Assembly: GCA_036346225.1 (NCBI GenBank)
Contig: JARFIW010000500.1
Coordinates: 5,208,001-5,272,000, forward strand
Source of the DNA: Platerodrilus igneus
Taxonomy: Eukaryota; Arthropoda; Insecta; Coleoptera; Lycidae
DNA: 64,000 bases
Direction of reading: 5' to 3'
Shown here: positions 21,392 to 32,684 of the stretch, piece by piece
Position numbering within the stretch: position 1 is the stretch's first letter
How the letters are laid out: the number at the start of each line of letters is the position of its first letter
Program-made: the position numbers and the translations under genes
Notes under the pieces: generated by a model
The model's database searches: none
Told to the model about the DNA's origin: nothing
The model's input: only the letters and a program-made list of their open reading frames with translations

Positions 21392-22909
21392 CTATATCAT
21401 TGCAAATCTAAGCATATAAATTTTTTGTCCCTGCATAGTAATTCCAAATGTCTTCCTGCATTTGACAGTATTCATTGCCTCTTCTATGTAAAAGTTATAA
21501 ATCAATGGGGATAGGGCACATCCCTGTCTCACCCCTTTCCTAATGTTTACTTCTTTACGTTCCTGCTCTAATTCTATTACTGCTGTTTGCTCTTTGTATA
21601 AGCTATGTACTATTCGTCTATCACTATAACTCATTCCAATCTTTTTGAGTATTTCAAACATTTTTTTCCAATTTACATTGTCAAATGCTTTTTCCAGATC
21701 TACAAACCCTATATACATGCTTTCCCCTTTTTCTATTGTTTTCTCCATTATCACTCTCAGAGCTAAAATAGCCTCCCGTGTTCCCCTGTTTCGCCTAAAC
21801 CCAAATTGGTCTTCTCCTAGTATTCCTTCAGCTCGTTTTTCCATTCGTCTTTGCACAATTCTAGTTAATATTTTTGACACGTGTGCTGTCAAACTTATTG
21901 TTCGAAAATTTTCACATCTATCCGCACCTTTCTTTTTTGGTATAGTTACTATGATGCTACGTTTGAAATCTTTGGGTATCTCGCCTGTCTCATACATATA
22001 GCTTACAAGTTGGAAGAGACGTTCTGTTACTGCTTGTCCAGCGGCTTTTAGAGTTTCTGCTTGCACCTTATCTGTATCCGGCGCCTTACCATTTTTCAGA
22101 CTCTTTAATGCTAATTCAAACTCGTCTCGAAGTATAGGATATCCCAAGTCATCATTTTCAATGTCTGATTCCTGTTCTAATGCAGTTAGTTCCTCTCCTG
22201 CATATAAATTCCCTATATATTCTTGCCATCTACTCACTTTCTCTACGTTTTCTATAATGACGTTTCCTTGTGCGTCCCTTATATTTTTGCTATACGGTTT
22301 TATATCCCTAAAATTCATTCTAATTAATTTGTATGCTTCGTCTGTCTTTCCTATTTCCATCTTAGTTTGTACTTCTTTGCATTTTTCATCAATCCATTGT
22401 TCTTTAGTTTTCCTGCATTTTCGAATAATTTCCCATTTTATGGCTTTGTATCTCTGTTTTCCTGTTTCGTCTGATTTATTTTTGTATTTTCGTCTTTCGT
22501 CTATTAAATTCACGATATCCTTTGTTATCCATGGTTTCTTATTTTCTTTTTGTGTATACCCCAAAATATCTCTGGCCGCCATGTCTAGGCTGGATTTAAT
22601 GTTATTCCATTCTGTTTCTACTTCCTTAGTTTCAGATATTTTCCCGATATCATTCAGCAATTTATTTGACTTTTTTTCGAATCTTACTTGAATATCTTTA
22701 TCTTTTAGTTTCTGCAAGTCCAAGTGCCTTTTTCCGTTCCTTTTTTTCAGATTTTTAAATTTAAGTGCGGCCTTCATAATTACGATGTTGTGGTCAGTAT
22801 CTATATCTGCTTCTGGGTAGCTTCTACAGTCTTTTACTTGATTCCTAAACCGTTGTCTAACAAGAATGTAATCTATTTGATATCTTCCTATATCTCCTGC
22901 ATCTTCCAC
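21392..22909 (-). pseudogene. LINE-C copy, reverse transcriptase frame (505 codons)
   Basis: The longest open frame in the window and part of an RTE-like LINE pol. N-terminal end: GRYQIDYILVRQRFRNQV and DTDHNIVIM (the endonuclease SDH-type motif). Then a linker, RT substrate loop NGKAPDTDKVQAETLK, RSIIVTIPKKKGADRCENFR, DQFGFRRNRGTREAI, motif A FVDLEKAFDNVNW, and motif B RKGVRQGCALSPLIYNFYIE. It ends MLRFAMI because one base is lost inside the codons for the catalytic FADD box at about 21400. The endonuclease lies in the overlapping upstream frame. Length and preservation suggest a recently active family. Confidence 0.92.
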
Positions 22910-23676
22910 GTATATCGTCTTCTAGCATGATGTTGAAATAATGTGTTTGTGATGATTAAATTGTTCTTGTCGCAAAAATCTACCAGCCTATTTCCCCTGT
23001 CGTTTCTCGTGCCTAAACCAAATAAACCTACTGCCGCTCCTTCCCTACCCTCACCTACCACGGCATTAAAATTCCCCGTAATTATTAAATTTTCATGTCC
23101 TTTTACGTATCTTAATATGTCTTCGATATCTTTGTAGATGGCTTCTACCTCTTCGTCACTGTAGCTAGAGGTGGGCATGTATACTTGTATTATTACTGTG
23201 TTTACCGGTTTAGATTCTAATCTAACCATGAGTACTCTTTCGTTCTTTTGTAAGTAATTTTCTACACAGTATCCTATCTTTTTCCGCATAACTATCCCCA
23301 CACCCAAATTTCCGTCCTCTGCTCCTGTATGAATTACCCTGAAGTCTCCACTCCAAAAATCCCCCGTCACTGGCCACCGAACTTCGTTGATCCCTACTAT
23401 GTCTAGTGATAACCTATTCATTTCGATTTTTAGGTTCTCTAGCTTACCTACTTGCTTCATACTTCTAACATTCCACGCTCCGACTCGCAGAATGTTCCCG
23501 ACTCTTATTTTTAACTTTCCGATCGCATCCTCCGAAGTAGTCCCCTCCCGGAGATCCGAATGGGGGACTATTTTATCTCCGAAATCTTTTACCCCAGAGA
23601 ATGCCATCATGTTTGTTACAATATAAGTACGCTGTGTACTTGGGAGATAATGTGGTGGCTTCCCGTTGCCTTCCAC
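22888..23676 (-). pseudogene. LINE-C copy, apurinic-type endonuclease frame
   Basis: N-terminal endonuclease of the same LINE: RVGAWNVRSMKQVGKLENLK, DIVGINEVRWP (catalytic Glu), LGVGIVMRK, VNTVIIQVYMPTSSY and ITGNFNAVVGEGREG. The last normally reads GDFNA in this family, so the catalytic Asp is Asn here (codon at 23071-23073). The frame closes at YTWKMQEI, where a one-base shift leads into the RT frame. The element appears to begin at about 23910, just inside the right target duplication, so about 230 bp upstream would be its 5' leader. Confidence 0.9.
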
Positions 23677-23910
23677 ATCGCGGTAGTGTGTCTTAGACTG
23701 CCATACCGACCCCTATGGTCTCTGCCAATCTAAGTACCGAAAGAGCCGCTGCCCTCTTTCGGGGACCTGTCTTAGTCTGGTTCCTCACTAACGACCCTAC
23801 TACTTTGGTTGGACCTGTAGTTTGGCTCTTTAGCTCATTAGAACACGCAAGCCATTTCACCTGTTCTAGTAATTTAGAACTTCGGCAAGGTGCAGGTCCA
23901 TTCGCAATGG

Positions 23911-26410
23911 AGAAAAGGTATACGAGGATATAAATAGTATAGTGAGAAAAGTAAAGGAGGGTAAGAATTTAATAGTTATGGGCGATTTTAATGTGTGAGT
24001 GGGAGAAGGTAGGGAGGGAAAAATGGTAGGAAAATTTGGGTATGGTAGACGAAATGATAAAGGAGAAAGGTCAGTTGAGTTTTGCCAGGAACATAGATTA
24101 GTAACTGTAAACACCCTATTCGAACAACATGTTAGAAGAAGATATACCTGGAAAGCGCCAGGTGATAGGGCTAGATACCAAATAGATTATATTTTAGTTA
24201 AACAAAGATTTAGAAACCAAGTTAAAAACTGTCGTAGTTATTCAGGGGCTGACATAGATAGCGATCATAACTTAGTTAAAATGAAGTGTAAACTAAAATT
24301 CAAAAAATTGAGAAAGGTTAAAAGAGAGGGATGGGATCTAGGTAAGCTTAATGATAGTAGGGTAAAAGAGGAATATAAACAAGTATTAGATAATAAGATC
24401 AAAGAGATAGCTATAGGAGGGAACATAGAAAATAGATGGAAAGAAATGAAAAAGTTTGTACATTATACAGTAACACGGACTATAGGTAAGAAAAAAGTAG
24501 AAGCGAGAAAACCCTGGGTAACAAACGAGATATTAGATTTAATAGAGAGTAGAAGAAAGCTTAAACCTTTCAGAGAATTGGATAGTGAAAGTAAGCAAAA
24601 ATATAATACAGTTAGAAATAAGATAGTACATGAGTGTAGAAAAGCTAGAAATAAATGGATGGAGGAGAATTGTAAGGGAATACAAGATGATTTGAGAGTA
24701 GGTAAAACAGACAGGGCTTACAGGGCAATTAAAAAGTTTTTCGGGGAAGATAGGAAAAAATATAATGGTATTAAAGATGAAAATAATGAGCTTCTAATAA
24801 ATAAAGTTAAGGTAGCAGGTAGATGGAAAAGATATTTAGATATTTAGAAGATTTATAAGGGCGACGATATGGATGAGTTAGAGAACGACCAGCAAGCGGA
24901 TGTAGAAATAGGGTTCTCAATATTAAGAGAGGAATTTGATAGAGCTGTTAGGGATCTTCAACTAAATATAGTGCCCGAGATAGACAATATACCTGCAGAA
25001 TTAATAAAATATGCAAGTCAGAAAACTTTAGACAGATTATATGAACTAGTAAAGGTAATACATGACACAAGTGAGGTACCAATAGATTTCGAAAAAAATA
25101 TTATTATACCAATTCCAAAAAAGTCCGAAGCTGATAGGTGTTAGAATTTTAGAACAATTAGTTTAACTTTTCACGCTTCCAAAATACCAACAATAATAAT
25201 TAAAAATAAAGTAGAAGCGTTGACTGAGAATTATTTAGCGAAGACCAATATGGTTTCCGTAAAGACAGAGGGACTAGAGAACCGATACTAATGATTAGGG
25301 TTATTATCGAAAAAAGGTTACAAAAATATAAAAATACTCATTTCGCGTTTGTAGATTTAGAAAAAGCATTTGATAGGGTTAATTGTATTGTTATGTTCAG
25401 GGTTTTGCGAAAAATAGAAATCCCTCATAGGAATAGAAGGATTATTTACAGCCTATATAAAAACCAAAGCGTAGTAATTAAATTTGATGAAATAGAAACG
25501 TAAGTTAAAATTAGAAAGAGCTTTATACTATCACCCTTGAATTTTAATGTTTATATTGAAGAAGCTTTAAACTTAGCTAGAGAGAGAAAAGAGATAGGTA
25601 TTAGTGTACAGGGACAGAAAATAGACATGCTACGTTTTGCAGATGATATAGCCATTATAGCAGAGTCTAGAAAAGAATTATGACAGTTTTTAAATATTTT
25701 AGATGAGATACTACAGAGTAACTATAGTATGAGAATTAACTCAGGAAAGATAAAGATACAGCCTAGTTCTAAACCAAAATTAAAATAGGTAATACCGAGT
25801 TAGAGAAGGTAGATGAATTTTACTATTTAGGTAGTATCATTACAAAGGACAGACGTAGCATGAGGGATATAGCAGCTAGAATAGCTTAAGAAAGAAAAAT
25901 GGTTTTAATAAAAAAGACTTACTAATAGCTAATAGTATTAGTTTAGATAATAGAAAGTATTTCTTAAAGTCGTACGTATGGAGCGTTCTAATATACGGTA
26001 GTGAGACCTGAACAATTAAAGAGGTAGATAAGAAAAAATAGAAGCTTTTGAAACTTGGTGTTATAAAAGAATGTTAAAGATTAGTTGGACAGATAGAGTA
26101 ACAAATGAGGAAGTTTATAGAAGGATAGGTGAGGAACCCTGTATGTGGAAACAATTAAAGGTCAGGAGGGATAGAATGATAGGGCACCAGTTAAGACATC
26201 AGGGACTATTTAGTAAGGTCATAGATTATAGACTACCAAATAAAAATAGAGTAGGAAGACCTAGACAGAGCTATATTAGGCAAATTATTATTAGAGATTT
26301 AGGTTGTGAAGGATATGTAGACCTTTTTAGACTAGCTCAGAATAGAAAAGAATTTAAAACTGCATCAAATCGATCTTAAGTTAATTCGAAAACAAAACAA
26401 AAAAAAACTA
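23911..26410 (+). pseudogene. LINE-B copy 2, main body
   Basis: Continues the endonuclease begun at 19010: YEDINSIVRKVKEGKNLIVM, GDFNV, a stop where Trp is expected, then VGEGREG, RRYTWKAPGDRARYQIDYIL and DSDHNLVKMK. Then the linker, RT pieces (RDLQLNIVPEIDNIPAELIK, FAFVDLEKAFDRVN, FADD near 25632), and the C-terminal domain at 26045-26379: ETWCYKRMLKISWTDR, GHQLRHQGLFSKV, GRPRQSY, DLFRLAQNRKEF. At least six frameshifts or stops. The 3' end AAGTTAATTCGAAAACAAAAC plus an A-rich run ends at about 26400. It is about 3 kb once the LINE-C insert is removed, the usual size for an RTE-like LINE with a truncated 5' end. Confidence 0.9.
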
Positions 26411-26416
26411 TATAAA

Positions 26417-26865
26417 AATCAGTTAACTAAATGCCACCATGTCATAACTCACAATTAGTTAGCGGTCTGGCATGTTGGCAGCGATACGTTGCTTAAGCCT
26501 TACCATAATATAATTTAACATTTTTCCTTTTTTGAAGGGGATAACCTGGTAATATTTCATTTCCTTCTAAATGGGAATCATGTAAACATGTTGGAGTTTA
26601 AAAAACTTCAACATGTTTACATGATTCCCTGATGATTGTTAAAAACAACTATCGGGTTGCTAATATCTATGTAGAGCCAGGTAGATAAGAAAAAGATAGA
26701 AGAGTATAGGAAGAGCTAGACCAAGCTATATTAGTCAAATTATTAGAAATTGAGGTTGTGAAGGGTATGTAGAACTTTTTAAATTAGCACAGCACAGAAT
26801 AGAAAAGAAGTTAGAGTTGCGTCAAACCGACCTTAAGTAAGATCGAAAACAAAATGATGATGAAT
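26417..26865 (+). mobile_element. Chimeric repeat copy 2 with a new hairpin
   Basis: Same structure as 6059-6450: the unknown 5' block starting ATCAGTTAACTAAATG, the AGAGCCAGGTAGATAA junction, then the LINE-B 3' end (LFKLAQ-like frame) and a TCGAAAACAAAATGATGATG tail. It sits directly behind the tail of LINE-B copy 2. It differs from copy 1 by a near-perfect hairpin at 26573-26629 that copy 1 lacks. Confidence 0.75.
26573..26629. repeat. 27-bp-arm hairpin inside chimeric repeat copy 2
   Basis: Arms 26573-26599 and 26603-26629 are reverse complements with one mismatch around a 3-base loop. At the equivalent site in copy 1 (about 6197-6225) only the first arm is present, so the second arm arose by a local inverted duplication. 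Confidence 0.9.
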
Positions 26866-28168
26866 TACTGGCGTAGTTCTATGTTGTAAAGTTTATTAAA
26901 TCAAGAAAAAAGTTTGACATATTGTGTATCTTCAAGCTCATTTGCCTTTTATCCTTAACATCGTCAAGTTATTCCAATTTCCATTATTTGTACAGATAAT
27001 GCAAACATTTTAACTGCTTTTGCAAGCAGCGTTATAATAGAATGATATAAAAGAAAAAATTTGCACTACTTCATAACTCGCGCGCAGTCAAAACAATGAT
27101 ATCCAGCAAAACATGCAAAGCGATTTTAGAAATTTGCTCTCTGCTTAATTGCCACCTGCGATATTCTAATATAATAATTTGAACTATTTTCCTACAAAGT
27201 CTAATACACCCGGAATATTAAGCTTGCTTGAAATTCGTAGAAAACCACTAAAATGGTAGTGCTACATTAATAAACAGCTTTAGCAAGTTAGGTTTGAAAC
27301 TTGCTTGTAGGGTAATGGGTTGAATAATTATAAAATATTGTTTGGTTCTGAAAACCACAAAGCTGTGACAATTCCACTGTCACTATAATTTTACCTAGAA
27401 TCTAGTTCTAAAGAGTCGAAGGAAATTAGTCTTTAATTTCTAAATTCTTGAATGATCAAAAAACAAAATGAAGTAGCAATGGTACATGTAATAAACGCCC
27501 TCCTACCTGCTCATATGAAAATTAGAACAGACTAGTAGGTAATAGTGAAATTAGATATTGTCTCTGCTTTTTGGCTGAATACCGCTTATTTAGCTAACTA
27601 GGTTTATAGTTTATCCAGTATATTAAATGTAACGGTACAACTGAATATACAGAAGCACGATTAAAGTGTAAACTTGGCTATTAAATGTAATTTCATCTTT
27701 TGGAATATGAAAACAATCGCATACAGTGGTCTTTACAACTCCAGGATTGATTGAATTTATCGAAGTTTAAAATTTTAGGTTATTTTGATTATGATTAGAA
27801 ATTTTTTGGAAGAAAGAATGTGCTAATGGCTATTATTCAAATTTCAAGAGCGGTGCGCTGCTTTGAACTTGTGTTATGTTTTTAATAATTCTGGCAGCTT
27901 GAGTTACTCGAATTACTATACAGAGTGTATTTCGGTTATTGACCGTTAATCGAATGGGGAAAAATATAACGAATTATAACCTAACATTGGTATAGGGGAG
28001 AGTCGAGTAGTATAGACAGCAAGCGGTATCGGACAATGGATGAATTTCACTAAGAAATCGACCGCAGCGCCCACGGTAAAATGGGTATCTATCAGTACAA
28101 ACAAATGACATTCATCTAGAGGGTTAACTTAAAAGAATAAACGGATAAATTTCGAATATAGTTTTAAA
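26866..28168. other. Spacer, presumably 5' flank of the THAP-DDE element
   Basis: No reading frame or repeat is recognised. The 5' end of the THAP-DDE transposon should lie in its last few hundred bases, but I could not match a terminal inverted repeat to sequence after 36922. Confidence 0.4.
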
Positions 28169-28284
28169 ATGAGGTGTGCGTATGGTAAATGTAATAGTGA
28201 TTCAAGATATAGACATAAAGAAAATATGAAAGATGTAGAGTTCATTTTATTTCCAAAGTCTCATGAAAACTGTGGAAAAGTCTA
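28169..28284 (+). pseudogene. THAP zinc-finger, first half (THAP-DDE transposase)
   Basis: An ATG opens MRCAYGKCNSDSRYRHKEN followed by EFILFPKSHENCGK and a stop. MxCxxxxC followed by a hydrophobic-F-P step is the start of a C2CH THAP DNA-binding domain. The second half (WVHACGRSGF, then CTKHF) lies at 32856-33330, beyond a BEL retrotransposon. Many THAP-DDE elements carry an intron here, so the BEL may lie in an intron and need not have hit the exon itself. Confidence 0.7.
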
Positions 28285-28430
28285 AAGCTGAAATGAGATC
28301 AAATGAGCCATATTTGCACTTTGAGGTTGCCTAGGTTTCTTTATTAAAAGACTATAAGTTGTAATGACAAGTAGTAGTTGACATTTATTAAATTTGCATT
28401 AAAGCCTGAATAATTTATGTTAAAGCAGGA

Positions 28431-28592
28431 AGGAAACGCTGAAGAAGTGAGTGATTAAGATGTTGTAAGTTTTATAACAAATGTAATTTGTAGATAATAT
28501 ACAATAAACTACGAACTGCCGAATTATCTTGCCTGACGTCACCTCTGTAGTTGTTCTATTATTCCAAGTGTTGCCCGCTACCCTATTCAACA
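28431..28592 (+). repeat. BEL 5' LTR
   Basis: Core from TGAAGAAGTGAGTG to CTATTCAACA. It contains ACAATAAACT (polyadenylation-like) and TGACGTCA, a palindromic CRE/ATF-type site. It matches the 3' LTR throughout. Confidence 0.85.
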
Positions 28593-28621
28593 AGTTTTAT
28601 TATTCCTTTATTGTATAAAAG

Positions 28622-29290
28622 ATGCCAGGTAAAAGGATCCGCCGTTCACGTCAGCCTCAAGCGGAACTTGGCGATCAATTTAACGAAAGCAAAACGGAGA
28701 AAAGAAAAGTGGCCAATAAGGGCCAGTCAATCGAAAGCACTAGCCGATCCGAAAAAGGTATGGTTGAGCACTTTGATAAGTCGAGTCTAGAACAAGCAAT
28801 GTTGTCTATGTTTAATCGAATGTCTTTTATGCATTCCGAAGTTCTGAGAACAGTGAAAGCAAATCACGAAAACTTAACTAGTAAAGTCGACCAACTGGAT
28901 AGCAAAATCCATAAAAATGACGCCGTACTTGCCAAGTTAAAGGTCACCAGTCAAGCTTATGCTACTAGTATGCACAATTTAAACTCTCCGTGTTCGCCAG
29001 CCGGGAAGCCAGGGCAACCAGTAGTGCGGGCCATGGGGGGACATGCCGACGAAAATGTGGAAGATACTCCCATATTGAGTACAGAACGTTCGTCAACATC
29101 TGCCGATGTACAGGTCAATCAGCAGGCAACACCTTGTTACATGCAACCACTTCGCAGTAAATTTTATGACCTGCCTTCTTATTCTGGTGGTCCAGAAGAT
29201 TGGCCGATGTTCATAACATCATTCCGAGAATCAACTTCCGTATATGGGTATTCCAATTTAGAAAATATGTTTCGTTTACAGAAATGTTAA
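28622..29290 (+). pseudogene. BEL gag, N-terminal part
   Basis: 222-codon frame starting MPGKRIRRSRQPQ. It has a basic, serine-rich N-terminus, then a coiled-coil-like helix with KVDQLDSKIHKND, then a Pro/Ser linker. It ends with KFYDLPSYSGGPEDWPMFI and GYSNLENMFRLQKC, the start of the DUF1759-type BEL gag domain that builds the particle. A frameshift after RLQKC sends the rest out of frame, but the domain continues, with EELEFRFGRSEL-like and KIQKYPAIKEEDLKQL-like readings at 29340-29460. Confidence 0.85.
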
Positions 29291-29769
29291 AACGGACCGG
29301 CTCGAGAATCAGTGGAAGCCATGTTAATCTATCCATAACAAGTACCTCACGTAATAGAGGAATTAGAGTTCCGGTTTGGTAGATCGGAACTACTAGTAAA
29401 ATCGCAGATACAAAAAATTCAAAAGTACCCCGCAATAAAGGAGGAAGATCTGAAGCAGTTAATCGTATTTTCGACGCAGGTAAGAAACCTCGTAGCATAC
29501 CTCCAGAGTGCTAAAGCCACTCCACATTTGATTAACCCCATTTTGTAGGAAGACCTGGTAAGCAAACTGCCTATTTCTAGAATGAACAGGTAGCCAGAAC
29601 AAGCTTCACCTCTTCTATCACAGAATTCTCTTTATGGCTAAGTCAGAGGGTTAGACTTGCCAGTTTGGTGGAACCTATGGTTAGTAGTAATAGTAGTAAT
29701 AGTCACTTTGGTTGTAAAGCGACCACAACAAAAAAATTCTCTTTGCATACTGAGAAGCTCATAACTGTA

Positions 29770-30000
29770 GATAGTAATAACAATGTTGTTTGTTCCTATT
29801 GTAAAGGCACCCACAAAATTCAAGCATGTAGCGAATTTTCAAATCTTTCTGTAACTCAAAGGTGAGATTGGGCAAAACAGGGCAATATATGCTTTTCTTA
29901 CTTGCGTGCTGGGCATCGTATTACCGTATGTAGAAGGCGTAAAGCGTGTGTCATTGACACTTGCAAGTTAAAGCATAACACTCTTCTACATGAAAAGTAA
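29770..30000 (+). pseudogene. BEL zinc-knuckle region
   Basis: Reads VVCSYCKGTHKIQACSEF, a stop, then GNICFSYLRAGHRITVCRRR and KACVIDTCKLKHNTLLH. These are the paired CCHC-like knuckles plus a third Cys/His motif that sit between gag and protease in BEL elements. In the second knuckle the expected second Cys is Tyr (CFSYLRAGH). Confidence 0.8.
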
Positions 30001-30023
30001 TCTGGCAAGAGAAACGTCCATCT

Positions 30024-30569
30024 GTGGATGCGGCTGCAGTTTTAAGTTTGCGCGGGACCAGTAAACAAGTCTATTTTCGAGTAGTTGCCGTCACCTTTTA
30101 TGGCCCGGTTGAAACCTTTGCCATGTTGAACAAAGGTTTAGCTCCCACCGTTATAGAGTACAGTTTAGCGAAAGAGTTACAGTTAACGGGAAGGTCTAAA
30201 CAGGTCACCATGCAATGGTCGGATAGCCGTACTGTCACACAAAAGGCGGAAGTAGTGAACTGTCAGATCCAAGGAATGGGTCAGACTTGCAAAAAACTTT
30301 GGTTAAACAATATACATGCTCTGAATGACTTACACCTACCAGTCCAGTCAATAGATGTTGATAGCCTAATCAAAAATTACCTTCAACTGGCCAACATCCC
30401 AATTAGCAGCTATATAAATGCCAAGCCACGACATCTTATTGGGATAGATAATGCTAGAACGGGGTATAGCAAACGCTGGATAGACTGCCCGCCGGCTGGT
30501 CCCAGTTGCAGTGGAGACGTCCCTAGGTTGGCTCTTGTACGGACCGAACCCTGCTGCCAAGTCATCTAG
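30024..30569 (+). pseudogene. BEL aspartic protease region
   Basis: 181-codon frame with the retropepsin-like DUF1758 fold: VYFRVVAVTF, then the active-site loop, which here reads MLNKGLAPTVIEYSLAKEL. The expected catalytic Asp of a LxDxG-type loop is Asn (codon at about 30129-30131) and the following Ser/Glu is Lys, so this copy cannot be catalytic. It continues with an HLPVQSIDVDSLIKNYLQL stretch and RHLIGIDNAR (normally LIGxD), as in other BEL elements. Confidence 0.8.
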
Positions 30570-31090
30570 GGAAGGTAATAGGATTTTATTTATTCATAGC
30601 TTACACCAAGAATAGATAATTACTACGAATTAGATAATTTAGGGACTGAGGGAGATACGGTGAACTTAGAGTCTAAAGATAACCAACGCGTCATCGAAAT
30701 ATTAAAAGAAACCTCAAAATTCCTTAAAGACCGCTATCAGACTGGTTATTATGGAAAACTGATAACGTTCGACTGCCCGACAGTTACTCCGCGCTTAAAC
30801 ACTTGCAGACCATATAAAGGAAAATGGTCCGCGATCCTACATTCGCGGAAGCGTATAAAAATTCAACAACAGATTTTATTACAAAGGTTACGCCCGTAAA
30901 CTATCAGTTAAAGAAATTCAAGTCACATCTGATCACACTTGGTATTAGCCTCATTTTGCCGTGGTCAAGAAAACAGGTAAGCTAAGGTTGGTGTTTGACG
31001 CCACGGCCGAAGTTAACAAGACCTCGTTGAATTTACACCTTTTAAAGGGACTCAATCCAAAACAAACCAATGCTGGAAATTCTTAGTAAA
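30570..31090 (+). pseudogene. BEL linker and RT N-terminal side, badly decayed
   Basis: Short pieces remain: RVIEILKETSKFLKDRYQTG at 30690-30760, GYARKLSVKEIQ-like near 30890, and KTGKLRLVFDATAEVNKTS near 30970 (the RT finger motif LRxVFDA). A frameshift follows and then LNLHLLKGLNPKQTNAGNS-like text. No active site lies in this part. Confidence 0.7.
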
Positions 31091-31411
31091 TTTAGAGAAA
31101 AGGGAATTGGAGTATGCGGGGACATCAAATAAATGATCTGGCAAGTGAAAATACGGCCACAAGATAAAGACGCTCAGCGATTTTTGTGGAGATATACTGG
31201 TGGTCATGACGTTGACGTTTACGAAATGGATTCCATGATCTTTGGAGCCGCGTGTTCTCCATGCGCTGCGCAATTCATTAAAAACGCCAACGCAAGAAGA
31301 TTCGGAAAGCAAGATTTAGAATCCGTAGACGCAATAACCGAATACCACTACGTAGACGATTATGTAAAATGTTTCAACTCTGAAGAGGAAGCCATTAAAG
31401 TTACAGAGTGA
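31091..31411 (+). pseudogene. BEL reverse transcriptase core
   Basis: Encodes IWQVKIRPQDKDAQRFLWR, then MIFGAACSPCAAQFIKN (motif B region) and the catalytic YVDD at 31349-31360, still intact, followed by CFNSEEEAIKVTE. The motif-A aspartate lies in the preceding GVCGDIK-like text (about 31115), out of frame with a stop. BEL identity is clear from GAACSP and HYVDDYV. Confidence 0.85.
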
Positions 31412-31636
31412 GTTAGATTCACAGGTCTGGCGGATTTCACTTGCAAAATTTTATATCCAATTCAAATAAAGTAGCGGGGTGTTTAAACAGCGATGGCATT
31501 GATTCTGTTCCACTGAGTGGCGCAGGGGCGTTAAAAACACTAACGGGTATAGAAAGCCCTCTGACGTTTACAGCCGACAAGGTCTTGGGTATGTACTAAG
31601 ACAGTCACCAAGACGAGTTTATTTTTGTTTTAAATT

Positions 31637-31842
31637 TTGACAAGTCGGACTCCTACTAAGCGTGAAATGATTAGCCTCGCCATGTCGGTGTTTGATCCCT
31701 TTGGGTTTCTAGGGAAACTAACTGAAGCCGAAATGTTTTTATGTAAGTACGTCCAGAAGGAAGTTTATGCTAATGAATATCACGAACTCTGCAAAGGGGA
31801 GACGGCAAAACCTGAAGTCGGATATATAAGTTAAGCCCTTAT
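31637..31842 (+). pseudogene. BEL RT/RNase H connection remnant
   Basis: PTKREMISLAMSVFDPFGFLG is the conserved BEL segment after the RT thumb (KRxxLSxxxxxFDPLG). The RNase H that should follow over about 400 codons is missing: the frame goes almost at once to integrase, so a deletion of around 1 kb is likely. Confidence 0.75.
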
Positions 31843-32684
31843 TTGCACGATGACGGGTTAATCAGGATAGGTGGTCGCATCGACGCAGCGTTTATTGTAC
31901 CACTTAGCATGCGCCTATTTATAATATTGCCAAAAAATCACCCCTTCACTAGATTATTGATTGCATCATATCATAGAACGCTGCTGCATTGGAACCAAGA
32001 AACCGTAATTTGCAAAATTCGGGAGAGATTCTGGATACCCGGCCTAAGGTCTCAAGTACAGTCGGTAAAATCCACTTGTCAACAATGTAAGATTAGGCTC
32101 GCTAAACCAAGGCAGCCACAAATGGGCCCCTTACCGTACGATCGTATAGCCGCCTTTGTCCCTCCATTTACTTATACCTGCCTTGACTATTTTGGTCCAT
32201 TAGAGGTTTCAGTAGGACTTCGCCGGGAAAAAAGGTGGGCAGCTCTTTTTACATGCCTAACACGTAGAGCTGTACACCTAGAACTAGCGACGGACTTGTC
32301 AACTGACGCTTGCATTTTGTGTATACGAAACTTTATAAATATGCGAGGAGTTCCTAAATGAATAAGGAGCGATAACGGAACGACTTTTGTCGGTATAACG
32401 AACTGAAAAACGTTCCTGATTTCTTGGACATAGGTGCAGTTCAGTCAAAATTGTCACAGTTAGGCATTGAATGGTTCTTTAATAGTCCAGCTGACCCTAG
32501 CGCCGGTGGTAGTTGGAAAAGATTGGTTTGGAGCATAAAACGGTCGTTGACTATAACGTTAAGAGAAAGCGCTTCTAGGGTGGAAACCTTAAGAAGCCTC
32601 CTGGTAGCAGCCAACATTGTTAATAGTCGACCAATGACCCACGTTCAAATCAGCCACGAAGAACAAGAACCATTAACAGGAGGC
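31843..32684 (+). pseudogene. BEL integrase
   Basis: GGRIDAAFIVPLSMRLFIIL, then the zinc domain HRTLLHWNQET and CQQCKIRLAKP. The core has YTCLDYFGPLEV (first Asp, 32185-32187), RRAVHLELATDLSTDACI, and after a stop IRSDNGTTFVG (second Asp). In the second frame, WFFNSPADPSAGGSWKRLVWS follows; the catalytic Glu expected in GGxWERLV is Lys here. It ends near SRPMTHVQ just before the 3' LTR. Confidence 0.85.

Noticed and set aside
22161..22691. 176-codon plus-strand open frame
   Set aside because: It is the antisense of the LINE-C reverse transcriptase frame and shows no motif of its own.
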